DNA from: Casuarius casuarius
Taxonomy: Eukaryota > Chordata > Aves > Casuariiformes > Casuariidae
DNA: 64,000 bases
Assembly: GCA_003342895.1 (NCBI GenBank)
Contig: PTFA01000038.1
Coordinates: forward strand, 496,001 to 560,000
Reading direction: 5' to 3'
Shown: positions 51,263 to 62,149 of the stretch, one piece after another
How the letters are laid out: each line of letters opens with the position of its first letter
Position numbering within the stretch: position 1 is the stretch's first letter
The notes under the pieces: generated by a model
Databases searched by the model: none
What the model was told of the DNA's origin: nothing
The model's input: the letters and a program-made list of their open reading frames with translations, nothing else
Translations under genes and position numbers: made by a program

Positions 51263-51293
51263 AACATCTCAAATTTTGAGAATTTGAGATGTT
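51263..51293. other. perfect 13-bp inverted repeat (hairpin)
   Basis: The left arm AACATCTCAAATT (51263-51275) and right arm AATTTGAGATGTT (51281-51293) are exact complements around a 5-base loop. It lies deep in the intron, without a T run or any flanking feature that would suggest a small RNA gene. Confidence 0.8.
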
Positions 51294-52092
51294 ATGAAAA
51301 AGGGCATAATGTACAAAGATGTATGCATTTACATCATATCACTTAACAAAATGAATGTCAATTATTGACTTTTTTTCAATGATTGCAAAAATCAAGATGC
51401 TCTTCAAACACACTTCTCCAACAACTAAGAAATCACAAGACTGAATTTTATTTCAAGTTACTTTTTTTTTTAAGTTTAAGATGGAGTTTTTTGGAGTATG
51501 TATAGATAAATTGGCTTGAAGCTGTGCTGAAGAGAACAAATTCCCACACAGAATTCCTATTGGTGAAATATTTATTACAGTCACAAAAAGATCTTTAGGT
51601 TTTTTAAATTGTTGAAAATTATTCTTCTGACATCAATTGTCTTATAACAAGGCTATAATGTATAAGAAAGCTGCTTGGAGTCAGGGGCATGTTTTCATGG
51701 TATTTTCTCGTTAAGTAAATACAGTTGAAAGTATAGATTCATAGAAACCACTGAATGTTCTGTTCAGCCTCTCTAGTGCAAGTTGATGAATTCAATACAG
51801 TGACTGAGCTTGATAGCATGTGCTTAATTAAAGCCTATCTTTCCAAAGGATATCTGGTATGAGATTCATCTCATCTGATCTTGGTTATCTACAGGACTGA
51901 TATCTACAGCAGAGCTCCTCACTGTGGGCTCCCTTTGTGCTTAATGGAGAGAGAGGCACTGATATGGCAGGAGTCATCTGCCCTGTTTTCAATGTTTTCT
52001 TTAGCACCTCCTCGACTCCATTGATTCTTGTCTATGAAAAAACCTACAGTGATGAGCTCATCCACATGCATTTGTTTGAGTGAATCTCATCC

Positions 52093-52378
52093 TGAGGGCA
52101 CCGGAGTACCTTCCCTATGAGGAGAGGCTGAGGGAACTGGGCTGGTGTAGCTTGGAGAGAAGAAGGCTTCAGAGGGACCTAATAGCAGCCTTCCAATACC
52201 TTTGGGGAAGTTGTTAAGAAAACAGAGCCAGGCTCTTCAAGGTGGTGCATGGTAGGAGGATAAGAGACAATGGGCATAAGTTGAAACAAGAGAGGTTCAG
52301 GCTGGATATAAAAGAGAACCTTTTTCACCATGAGGACAGTCAAGCAGTGGAAAAGGCTGCCCAAAGAGTTTGTTTGCA
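52093..52378 (+). mobile_element. CR1 LINE fragment, sense
   Basis: Matches the 3' coding part of avian CR1. Landmarks in order are GAGTACCTTCCCTATGAGGA, GAGGCTGAGGGAACTGGGCT, TTGGAGAGAAGAAGGCTTCA, GACAATGGGCATAAGTTGAA, GGTTCAGGCTGGATATAAAA and AGCAGTGGAAAAGGCTGCCC. It ends where the element would read 'gcccagagaggt', so the 3' end is missing. No intact frame. Confidence 0.88.
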
Positions 52379-53454
52379 TTCTTTGAGAATTTCAGTACCA
52401 GATGTAGAGTATCCTTATGATTGTTTTCTTTGCATGATATGAAATCAAGGAAAACAGTTGCTATAGGTTCACTACCAGAAAAGGCTTACTGCTGTTAGGC
52501 CTAACAACTGGCCAATGAAGACAGTGGTCAGCTTAGACTTTACAGAGGAAAACATCAAGAGCCAGCAGAAGAGACATAGTGACATTCACTAGCACTTAAA
52601 TTGTTATCCATTAAGCTCTGGGCTCATGGGTCACTTAGGGATTCTTCATGCTTTTGTCTCCATGTTCTTCTTTCAGCTCTTTAGCATATACCTTCTGCTC
52701 ACAGGCAGATGCATACAGCATTCCATTCATTTCTCTTCCCTCTTTGACTGATTCTGGATAAAACATCTTTAAAGGAAGATGGGTCTTCTCTCCAGCTCCT
52801 TCTCTAGTGTGGTATCTACCTTTGCAGCCAGACCTCCTTGCTTCTGAGTGGTTTTCTCCTGAGAGAAAATAACATATTTCAGAGAGAGAGGGAAAGAGAA
52901 CAATTATAGTTTGACCTTCCAAATGCATCTGTCTGCACAGTTGTGTTAGCCTGGGTCTTGGGTTGGCTGCCATTCATTGGAGTCGGGGGAGGANATCAGA
53001 TCCCAGATACTGCAGTGTCCCCAGCAAAGGAAAGAAAGTATTTCCAGACAGCCACTGGTAACACTCCATAGGGCAGAGTATTTCACTGCTATGCTTGGCT
53101 CCACTCCTGTTACCTGATAAAGGCATGATGGAAATAAGATGATAAGGGGGAAGGGCCCCTGCCTCCAGAGAATGCCTATCTTTGTTATTAAGTGCCTTAT
53201 ATAATTTCCAATAACCATCAGCGTTGAAGGTCGAGGCATGAGAAGTAAAATCCCTCAGAGTTCTGGGATCCTTGGAAACCTAGCCAACCATAATGGGAGA
53301 TGATAACCACATAACATATGGCTGTGTTATAACCATAACAGAGTGCTTGTGAATGAAGGTGATGATGTGTTAGAATGATTCAAATTTATGAAGTGGTAGT
53401 GCTTGGTGAAGGAATAGACAGGGAAGGGCTAACTCCACTGTCGACTGAATGAAG

Positions 53455-53700
53455 GAAACAAGGGGAATTCTGGTTAAACACTATGAAAAAAAAAACCTAC
53501 AGTGAGGGTGNTTAATCGATGGAAGAGGGGCCCAGAGGTGTTTTGAGAGATCCATTCTTAGACATATTTAAAACATCTGGATAAGGCCCTGACATAACTT
53601 CAAAATTGGATACAATTTGTAAGCTAGACTTACTTTGATCAGAGGGTTNGACTAGAGACCTTCTGAGGCCCCTTCCAACCTTAATTAGTCTATAATTCAA
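53455..53700 (+). mobile_element. CR1 LINE 3' fragment, sense
   Basis: Landmarks are ACCTACAGTGAGGGTG, GGGGCCCAGAGGTGTTTTGA, GACATATTTAAAACATCTGG, GAGGGTTNGACTAGAGACCT and GGCCCCTTCCAACCTTAATT. This is the CR1 3' end reading toward its usual 'gatctccagaggtcccttccaacc' tail. It overlaps in consensus position with the piece at 52093-52378, so the two are separate insertions rather than one split copy. The left border is uncertain by about 30 bases. Confidence 0.85.
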
Positions 53701-55784
53701 TGAAACGTATGTTCATGGTAAGGTGGCTGTCCTTCATCTCCAACTATGTCTCAGAGGGATACTTAACTAGCAAGAGTTGTGTCTGAAATTACTCTGCAAA
53801 GCATGAATTCTCAGCTCAAGCAGACCTCATATTCCAGTATTATCTGGTCAGTGTCAATAATCAGCTATGAATTAACATTTAAGATGGAAATCAATTAGCT
53901 GACTTAGAGAGGAACCNTAACCAGTGAGGAGTAGAACAGGTTACTTCATTAGATGGCACAATAAATTATTCTCATAACAAGGTGCAAGGCAAGGATAAAT
54001 ATGTTTAATTTTTTTTATTGACCCTTTACCCAGGCACCATCTGTCTCTCAAAATCTATTAAGCTCAAAGTAGCTTATTTTGATCTGATCTTCTTGGGAGG
54101 CTATTCATTATAATTGCCAGCTATGAATCACCGCCTAAGTGGTTAGTCATCCACCTGCCCATCAATCTAAGCAGACTTCATATTATTCATTNTGAACCCG
54201 AAGGACATGCAGTAAGCGTTCCTCCAAATCACTGCATAAATATGAATATGGGGGTGGACTAGAAGGCTAAAGCTTAATCTTCCATAGTGATTGCTTTCTG
54301 ATCAAAGGGGCCCAATGATGTCGGTGTAAGTACTGCTCCTGAACGCCCCTTGGGATCACTGCTCGGAGTAAAGCCAACTGAAGTCATCCACCATGACTTG
54401 CAGAGCAAGTCCCCTTGTGTAAAGCCAACTCAAGGAACAAACCTTCCCTCTGGGACCAGCAGGCAACAGTTCATTCCAGGACTGCAGTCTCCTATATGTC
54501 CCGATCTCCCACAACCAGGTATGTCCCTATAGAAAGTCACCTTCACTGCTGTGACTCCAGTAGGTCTCTTCAGACCGGGGTCCTGCGAGAGAGAAAGGAG
54601 TGAGGAGAGGTCCAGGCATGGTGAATGGTAGGAATTGGTCTGAGGATCTTTTCCCTCACACCTTTCACTACACCACTGCTGTCATGAGGGTGACTCCAGA
54701 GTAGTCCTTTACGAAGGCACAGAGCTTGGAGTGGGCTGATGGTGTTTATAGTGTCCCTCCCAAGTGGTTAGTTCTGCTCCTCACTGGTATTCTGTGGCCC
54801 AGAGGGAAGAAGCAACATAGACTCCGCCACNAAATGTGCAGCCAGTTGTTACAACTAGTCAGAACTGTGCTATCTTCTCAAACAGTTACATACATTAACA
54901 AAATTGTGCTGTCATTTTGGAAATTAAACTTCAACCTCCCAGTCTGACAGGCGCTGCAGAACTATCCACCCATTACAGAGATATAGGAAATTGCTGCCAA
55001 AAGCTCTGGTTCCCAAAGAATGAATGAATTGCAGAGCAGTGAAACAGGGCTTTTTACAGAGAAAAAGAATCTTAACAGTACATAAAATACTGGTGTGATG
55101 TAGGCTATTTNGGAAAAAAGGTCTATGTAAGTTATATTCTCCTAAGATTACAGGATATATTGCCATCATTCCTTTGGNCTCTGCAGATTGTTTTGACTAC
55201 ATCCCCTCCCAGCGCTAAGAGGGTTAAGCACTGGTAATGTCATTTTTGTCTAGAGATGTTTGGCTGTCTCTTTTGTCTAACAGTAACACGGCTTGAGGGT
55301 TTGGCTTTACTGGCACCCTTGTAAAGCCATACCAATAGGGTGAGAGATGGCTGTAGGACACAGGTATATTCCTTCAGTGATGTAATTTATTTACAAAAAT
55401 ATGTAAAAACACACTCTTATTTCTCCAAGTGCATTACAAACAACCAAGAGTTGATTAGTTCCTCTCCTGCAAATCCCCAGATCTGTCACTCCAGTGAACT
55501 CTGTACTTAGGAAGTTATATTTCTTTGCTTTCATTCAGATTTGCACTTAATCCTTCCAAGATCTGGAAAGGCTTGGCCTATAGACTCCTTATCAGCATTT
55601 ACTGTACAAGCCTTTTAGATTAAATACTATCCTTCCTTGAAGGTGGAAGGACACCCTAACCGTATGGAAAAGTTTCAATGTATCAAGGTATCAACTCCTT
55701 ACTTTCATTTAAGTGCTATTACATAATGGATGGAATTCATTCTCCTAATGTTAGATACACATCTGCAGCTGAGCTGACCACCCT

Positions 55785-55870
55785 CTGCTCCCTTTATAGG
55801 CTATAGTTCACCCAGCTGAGGGTGGAATTCATCTGACCTATTTTAGATACCTCCTTTCGATGAGCTGTTG
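55785..55870 (+). repeat. unassigned dispersed repeat, copy 1
   Basis: GCTCCCTTTATAGGCTAT, then GGAATTCATCTGACCTATTT and TAGATACCTCC. The same order of blocks recurs at 60390-60480. I do not recognise the family. Confidence 0.45.
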
Positions 55871-57511
55871 CCAAGATCNCATGACTTTTTCTGACTACAT
55901 CTCTGCTGCGTACAGACAGAGGCCAGGGCTTCAGGAATGTCAGGGATGTGGATTCTACTACAGGGTCAGACAGTGAGACCAGTGTCCTGAAAGTTAAGAA
56001 CGGCATATCCAGTTCCCTTTTGCTGATCTGGACATTGCTTGGAAGTCCCTCTTCCACATGCATAGTGAAANTGAATGACTCTTCATCAACTTTGCCACAA
56101 TTTTCAACACCATCCATAACCAAAGATGTTTAAAGTCCAAGGTTAGCTCTAGTTACCAAAGGGGTCCNAAGCTTGGCACAAAGGTACTTAAGTGTAGGTG
56201 AAACTTGCTGAATTCATCACNGAGACCTATTTTCATGGAGCAAAAACTTGGCCTGTTCCAAAGCCCATTACTATCTATATGAACCTTTTTCATTTATTTC
56301 AGTTGCCTTTGGATCAGGTTTTCTGGGAATAAAAAGCTGCCTACAAGCAAAGCAAGAGCTCAGTTAGGAATATATATTCACACACCATGAAACATCATGA
56401 TTATTCGANAGTCATAGAATGGCTGTTGTCCCTCTGACCCTCACTTATTAACACTTTCATGTGAAACATATTCTTGGGGAACTTAGTATGGAGGCATCCC
56501 AGTCCCATCTTCCTTCGAACTTCCATTACTCTTATGGCTCCATTTAATGCTACTTGTATTATCAGACCCTCCCTTTTTCCCTGCATTGCTACTATTACAG
56601 TTTTGTATTACATCAAAAAGTCCTGAGTGGATGGACCCCTTTGTTCAAAGCNTTGTATAAACAGATCAAGTTTTCTCCCCTTCTGCTAATAAGACGTGAC
56701 ATTTCTTCCAAAAACTGAATTCTAATGCNGCTGACAGCTCCTTCCTCAGCTCATTTCTCATTCAAGAAATTAGCCATCAACTTGTGTCTAGCAGTTAATG
56801 CCTATTATTTTAAAAGCAAACCCTCTTTGAATGTTTTCATCTCTCTTTTTTTTTTTAATTGTTCTTCTGAGGGGATGATCTTTCTGATCAGATGTGATCT
56901 GTAGTAGGTGAAAGTTTGAGAACTCCTAGCTTAGGCAATCTAATCAGGAAAGACAAACTAGCACCCTGTGATTTCTGTCTACCTCACAGCCTGAATTCCT
57001 TCTCTTGACTGTCAAAAAGCATGCCTGATTGAGAGCAATGCCCACAGTCTATAGGCCCTAATATGCTGATAAATCTGATCTGACCACATACTCAGGAACT
57101 GTGATTATTTGTGGTAGGCAAAAAGGGGACTTCAGAGGCAGTAACTGCAGGAAAAAGACCAANGGCCAACACAGAACTGATCTGTCTATTCAGCAGCGCA
57201 GATAAACTTTGTCATCTCAAGCAACTGAAGTTATATAGAGATCAAGCTGATAATTTGTATTTCTGTGGCTGCTTATTAAGCTTCAACCACTGATAGTAGT
57301 GTCTGTATGAATCTTTGGGCTATTACAGGCAAGTGCTATTAATTTCAGGTCATGGATATGTTAATGCTGACTCTAGGACACAGTACTGACTCTACAGATG
57401 CTTAATGGATAGGCATAGTTGCTCTTATGGGGATTAACAACCAGGTTCTAAGTTGCTATTTTGCTTTATCTTTTTTTACTACTTTCTCCATGTGTAACAG
57501 CTTCTTTGGTG

Positions 57512-57529
57512 TTTTTTTTTCTTTTTTTT
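57512..57529. repeat. T-rich tract
   Basis: Nine T, a C, then eight T. Low-complexity intronic DNA. Confidence 0.7.
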
Positions 57530-59749
57530 AACATGTTACTGTAGCAGTCAGCCATTTTTCTTTCTGACCTAAAGTTAAGCTAGCTTTTTGTCTCTGAGTT
57601 GAGTTGTAAGAGATAAATTTGAGNTTAACCTATTCTGCTTGCACTCTGGTCACATCCTAATTGCAGTGACTCGTTCTCTCATTAAGAGATGCATTCCACT
57701 CACCCCTGTAAGCGCAGAGCCTATTTCCATGTGCCCAACCCACTAGGAATGGCTCTGGCTGTGCAAGAAGACAGCACTTTTGCTGCTGCTTTTTATCCTT
57801 TCTCAAAGCTTATAAGCAAACCATATCATAAAGCCATTCAGACAACTGCTTGTTTAGACTCACATCTTTATCTCCAGGTGACTCTTTTTGACTTGATTGG
57901 TTTGAAGCTCAAATGATAAATCTAGTCTGGCTTCACTGGCTGAGTAAGTATCTGTTCACACAAGTTGCTCAGAAACACAAAAAGCCCATGAAGTGACTCT
58001 CCCTTTTAATGACCCAGTGAAAAGCTGCTCCAGGAGTACCTCGGATACCTGAATGCATAGGACTCTCATAGGACTACTATTAACATCATTAGCAAGGCTG
58101 TGCTGTACAGAGGGACTTCCTCTATGTTTGCATCAGAGATGAAGAAATTCACCTCTTTGAAGGACTTAAGTGGGTCACAGGCTCCCTGTGCAAGGGTGAA
58201 TTATACTCCAGCAGAAATGTGAAAAATGTTTTCTAACAAAATCTCATGATTTTGTGACATTTGGGGAGAAATGAGCTTTCTAGAGGCAATATCCCTCTGC
58301 AGAGCAAGTCCCATATTCTTCATGGGGCTATTTCAGCAAACTGGATACGCCTCTGACACTTTACATGTTACTTATATCATTTACCTTAGGTGGTCAACAC
58401 TTAGCTAGGCTCACTGTGCCTCTACATCTACCTGCCTTAAGTGTCAGAGTGACTAAGGAGCCTGTCTTAGGTCCAGCGGGGTGATCCAGGGCACCTCAAT
58501 GCTCAGGATGTGTTTACCGTCAATGGGAAAGGTCGTCTACCTGGACTCAAATCAGTCACTCTTCAGAGATGCTCACCTCTCTCTATTGGCTGTATAAAGA
58601 GCTGGAACACCTAAAAGAAATGTTCTAAATCATCCCATCAGGGTCATGCTTTCTACTCACTACTGCATCTTATAGGCAGTACAGACTGGACCCTAAGCAA
58701 GTAGCACAGAGAACACAGGAAGCTTGTGACCAAGCCAAGAAAGTAACCCAGGAAAGGGATCCTCAGGCCCGTTCTGCTTAGTTTGTACATCCTAGAAGGA
58801 TTCGGGCAGAAAAGGCATACTTCCAGCTGCAGGATCCCCCCCAATAAGGCACCCAAAAGGGCAATTTCAAAACTGTTTTCTAAGTCAATGCTCACAAGTT
58901 TGAAATAAGGAATATTTCATGGGCAAAGCTGGTGATGCGGTAGGGCTGTTAGGTGCCAAACCACAGCACTGCAGAGTTTCTAAGTAGTACTGCAGACTAT
59001 GGGTCTGTCTAAGACCCCGAAGGCCCACCAAGACGTGGGAGGAGGAAAACCATCTGAGAGATGGAGTACAGACCTCTTCCTCCCATGCCCTCCTTATGGA
59101 CTGTCATCAGTCCATCATTCCTGTTAATGTAAGACACAGAGGACTGGCAGTGTGGGGTGTGCAAGGGAAATACCTTTGCTACTTGAGCTCATTAACATGA
59201 TGTATTTGAGCACCCATTATATACAGTGTGTTGGAGCTGGTCTGAAGCTGGGATTGGTTCCTCAAGTATGTGTTCCTTGTGTTTTGAGCAGGCTTCAGTC
59301 TGCACCCAAAGGCAGAGCCCAAGCTTTAAAAGAAAACTAATGGCTGTGCAGCTGTGGAGAGTTTATTTCAACACCATCTTCCCTGCAGTCCCAGTGGTGA
59401 TACAGATACACCCACGATGGCTTTGTTCAGGTGCTGATAACTGAGAAGCTGTGTCAGCATGGGTTTTTCATGGGCTGTGCAAGCTCATCCCAGGCCTTGT
59501 ACAGTTGCCATGGTAGCTGATCCATGTTGAGATCTACTCTACCACAACATCACCACTATTAATACCCAAGCTTTAGCCTGCTGTTGGTAAAATGGGAATA
59601 AGAACACTCCCTTCCCCTGCACTGAAGATAATTGCATTAAGGATTGAAAAATATTCAGAGTATCAATATTTCCTAAATTTAGCTAAATTTATAATCCAGA
59701 CATCTAAAGCTAAGCTAGTTGCATAGACTCACATTATAAGCAATGAAAG

Positions 59750-59822
59750 GAAATAGGCATTTTTCATCTGGCCACAGAATCTGGCCTGTTTTGGACATCT
59801 GCTTTAGGAGATGAGTCATACC
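59750..59822 (+). repeat. unassigned dispersed repeat, copy 2
   Basis: AAATAGGCATTTTTCATCTG, then CTGGCCTGTTTTGGACATCT and GCTTTAGGAGATGA. These blocks resemble the copy at 60390-60480 (AATAGGCACTTT, then CATCTGGCCTATTTTAAACA). Confidence 0.4.
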
Positions 59823-60389
59823 CTTTGACCAAACTGACTGATTCTTTGCTAGTTATAAAGAGAAATAGGGGTCACTAGCTTAAGTGAAATGTCTACACTG
59901 TATTATTCCTAACCCCACCTTCTCAACAGATGTCTTTTTAGAAGGAGTCCCTGACTTGCTATAAAGGCTGGAGTATTAAAATGCTCTTCTTTTTGAATTT
60001 GACTGGATTTCATGTTGGCAGCTGGATGTCAGCATCCTACTNAAGTATCATGATTATAATTAGCCATTAACTGCCCAGGAAGCTGGGCCCAGATACATTT
60101 AATCTAATTTTGTCTACTTACCTTGCTGTCTAGGTTAAGGGTCTGAATAGCTTTCAAGTCTCCACAGTCAGTGGAGGTCACCAGGAATATTCTGAAACTG
60201 ATCTAAAAGTTGTTAAGTTTCATTCCAGATTCTGATTCTGAGTCTTCTGTGCTAGTGGTTTGGCAGGAAGAGGTTACAGTCTATCTTAGGAGTATCTATA
60301 GCCTTCCCTCCCACTGTGTTTCAGGGTAGGGTTCCTATCACCTGCTTTTCTCTACCTTGTATACATATATATTTGAGCAATAGTCCCCT

Positions 60390-60480
60390 GGGCTCCCTCT
60401 ATAGTCCATGCAAAAAAATAGGCACTTTCAGTTCATGATTCATCTGGCCTATTTTAAACACCTGCTCGAGGATGACTTTC
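60390..60480 (+). repeat. unassigned dispersed repeat, copy 3
   Basis: GGGCTCCCTCTATAGTCCAT, then AATAGGCACTTTCAG and GATTCATCTGGCCTATTTTA, then AACACCTGCTCGAGGATGA. It is the most complete of the copies noticed and is followed within 200 bp by the inverted-repeat element. Confidence 0.45.
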
Positions 60481-60676
60481 CATTGACTATACAGAACAAC
60501 TCTCCACTGCCTATACAGGCAGCCTGCAGAAGCTAGCTCAGGTGTATATGCCTGCATTGTAGATACCAATGTTTAGTTAGATGATTTGTGATTCACTTTC
60601 TTATAAAGGGAAGTGTGGACAATTACAGCACCTAAAAAAGGTCTACCTAAGAAATCCATCAAGTGGATCCCCCTTG

Positions 60677-60855
60677 AGGGCTTGATTCAATTGCCTAAGC
60701 TTAGGTGTTTATTGCCGTTTGAAATGGCCTAGGATATTTAGGACATCCACATGAAGGTGGCAGATATGGGAAGCTCATGCCTTTCCCAGAATGCAGTACC
60801 CAAGAGAATATCAACGGGTCTGGATGCCCGTGTTTAGGCAGTTGAATCAAGCCCT
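60677..60855. mobile_element. MITE-like element with 22-bp terminal inverted repeats
   Basis: The left end AGGGCTTGATTCAATTGCCT plus AA (60677-60698) and the right end, read in reverse complement from 60834-60855, agree at 21 of 22 positions (T versus C). The interior is 135 bp without coding capacity. This is the structure of a small non-autonomous DNA transposon. I could not see a convincing target-site duplication. It sits 116 bp before the final coding exon. Family unknown. Confidence 0.55.
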
Positions 60856-60971
60856 GAGTCTTTCAGAGGCTTGCACCTACCATTATTTGTTTAAATGTAG
60901 TCTAATGTCCCTTGAATGGAGGACATCTGAGTATTCTAAGTATTTACATCCTTTCCTTTTTCTCTCACCAG

Positions 60972-61112
60972 GTCCGTTCTGCTGCCAGGAAAAGATGGCA
61001 CCGTTGGCAGGACCATCACTCCCTCCGAGTGCGTGTGGCACGTGCCATGTCTATCCCCACATCTCCAACACGAATCAGCTTCCATAGCATCAAACAGACA
61101 GCAGCCGTGTGA
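60972..61112 (+). CDS. CRHR2: CRHR2 last coding exon: helix 8 and C-tail, stop
   Basis: 141 bp including the TGA at 61110-61112, after acceptor CTCACCAG. It encodes 46 residues: [16 protein letters not shown] begins helix 8 and the tail, then [16 protein letters not shown] and [14 protein letters not shown]. The RKRWHRWQD block is the conserved basic helix 8 of CRH receptors. The tail ends TAAV as in mammalian CRHR2, not STAV as in CRHR1. Several Ser/Thr residues in the tail (SIPTSPT) are likely kinase sites for desensitisation (inference). The frame is uninterrupted and contains no ambiguous base. Confidence 0.98.
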   Translation, partial: VRSAARKRWHRWQDHHSLRVRVARAMSIPTSPTRISFHSIKQTAAV

Positions 61113-62098
61113 TATGCCCCACACATACATGCACCACCCGGTGGCCTTCAGGGTTCTCCTTTCTTCACTCTCCCCAACCCCTTTTCTTCATCCTTTCTTC
61201 TGCACTGTGCTCTTCTGCAATGAGATGNCCATCATATCTTTGTGGACTCTCATTCCTCGTATTCATGATGCTGCTTTAAGGCAACCAGGCAAAAGCCTAC
61301 TGGAGTGGATTGTGGGGGAGCAGATTCAAAGAAGAAAGAGATTCAGCACTGACTGCACGTTGTGGAAGTTCACAGTACAAAATCTAAAACAGCACAGTGT
61401 CAGGAACAATCGATTTTTTCTCTTTTTTTCCTTTTTCCTTCACGTATTGTGGTGAACAAAGACTATTTTTAACATACTGCCCATCTCGTCCTGTACATTG
61501 GGTCCCACTGATTTCAACAGTTTGGTGTGTAGATAGTCTGTCTCCTTCTTGGTTCTTTGTAAAAGTTTCTTCTTTGCAGAACTGGCCTTTGAGAACATGT
61601 GGCAGCAAGAAAAAGAATCTGAGAGATGATGTGGGGAATCCAAATTTATCTACCTTCCCCATTTCTCCTTTTGTTAGACTGGGAGTTGGCCAGGGCATCA
61701 CTGGACTGTTTAACACAGGGCACTTTGCCTTGCAGAAGCCATGCCCTGTTTGTAAACAAAGTTTTGATAAGACAGCAATATCTCTAGATAGCTCTATAAA
61801 ATATCCTTACTCCTCTTAGCCCCATACTTTTGAAACAATGTAAGTAGCCTTTGGAAAGTCTTTATTTGATTTCACCTATGAGGATTGGGGTGGAGAAGGA
61901 CAGCAGAACTTGTTTTCTGGGTTTAAAAATTACAAAAGGGAAGCACTGTAAAAATAACAGTAACAAGAAAGAGGATGTTTGCATTATGAGGACAGTGCTA
62001 CATGCTGCACAGAGATGATCTATTCAGCATTTTGAACTAGAGCAGATGTATCTACTAGGCTTTTTATGTAATGTTCAGAAATACTGTATATTTTCAAT

Positions 62099-62104
62099 AA
62101 TAAA
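62099..62104 (+). terminator. CRHR2: poly(A) signal AATAAA (first)
   Basis: Canonical hexamer inside CAATAATAAACAC, about 985 bp after the stop codon. A GT-rich stretch (CTCTGGGTTGGTTTC) follows at 62110-62124. Confidence 0.65.
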
Positions 62105-62124
62105 CACTACTCTGGGTTGGTTTC

Positions 62125-62130
62125 AATAAA
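62125..62130 (+). terminator. CRHR2: poly(A) signal AATAAA (second)
   Basis: Second canonical hexamer, 26 bp after the first, followed by CTAAGCATTGTTTTCTTTAC. The CA at 62137-62138 is a plausible cleavage point with a T-rich downstream element. Which signal dominates cannot be told from sequence. Confidence 0.7.
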
Positions 62131-62149
62131 ACTAAGCATTGTTTTCTTT

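Larger units (their letters stand above)
43454..60971 (+). other. CRHR2 intron (17.5 kb), phase 0
   Basis: Largest intron in the window. Donor GTAAGT at 43454; acceptor TCTCTCACCAG ending at 60971. It contains a G-rich repeat (44743-44790), three CR1 fragments, a weak SINE relic, simple repeats, a 13-bp hairpin (51263-51293), several copies of an unassigned repeat and a terminal-inverted-repeat element 116 bp before the last exon. Open frames are short and unrecognised. No RNA gene was seen. Confidence 0.85.

Noticed and set aside
52179..52442. Overlapping open frames on both strands
   Set aside because: They fall mostly inside a dead CR1 fragment and do not follow a continuous reverse-transcriptase match.
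61397..61819. 140-codon open frame after the CRHR2 stop
   Set aside because: It lies in the 3' UTR and has no recognisable domain; overlapping frames on the other strand are as long.
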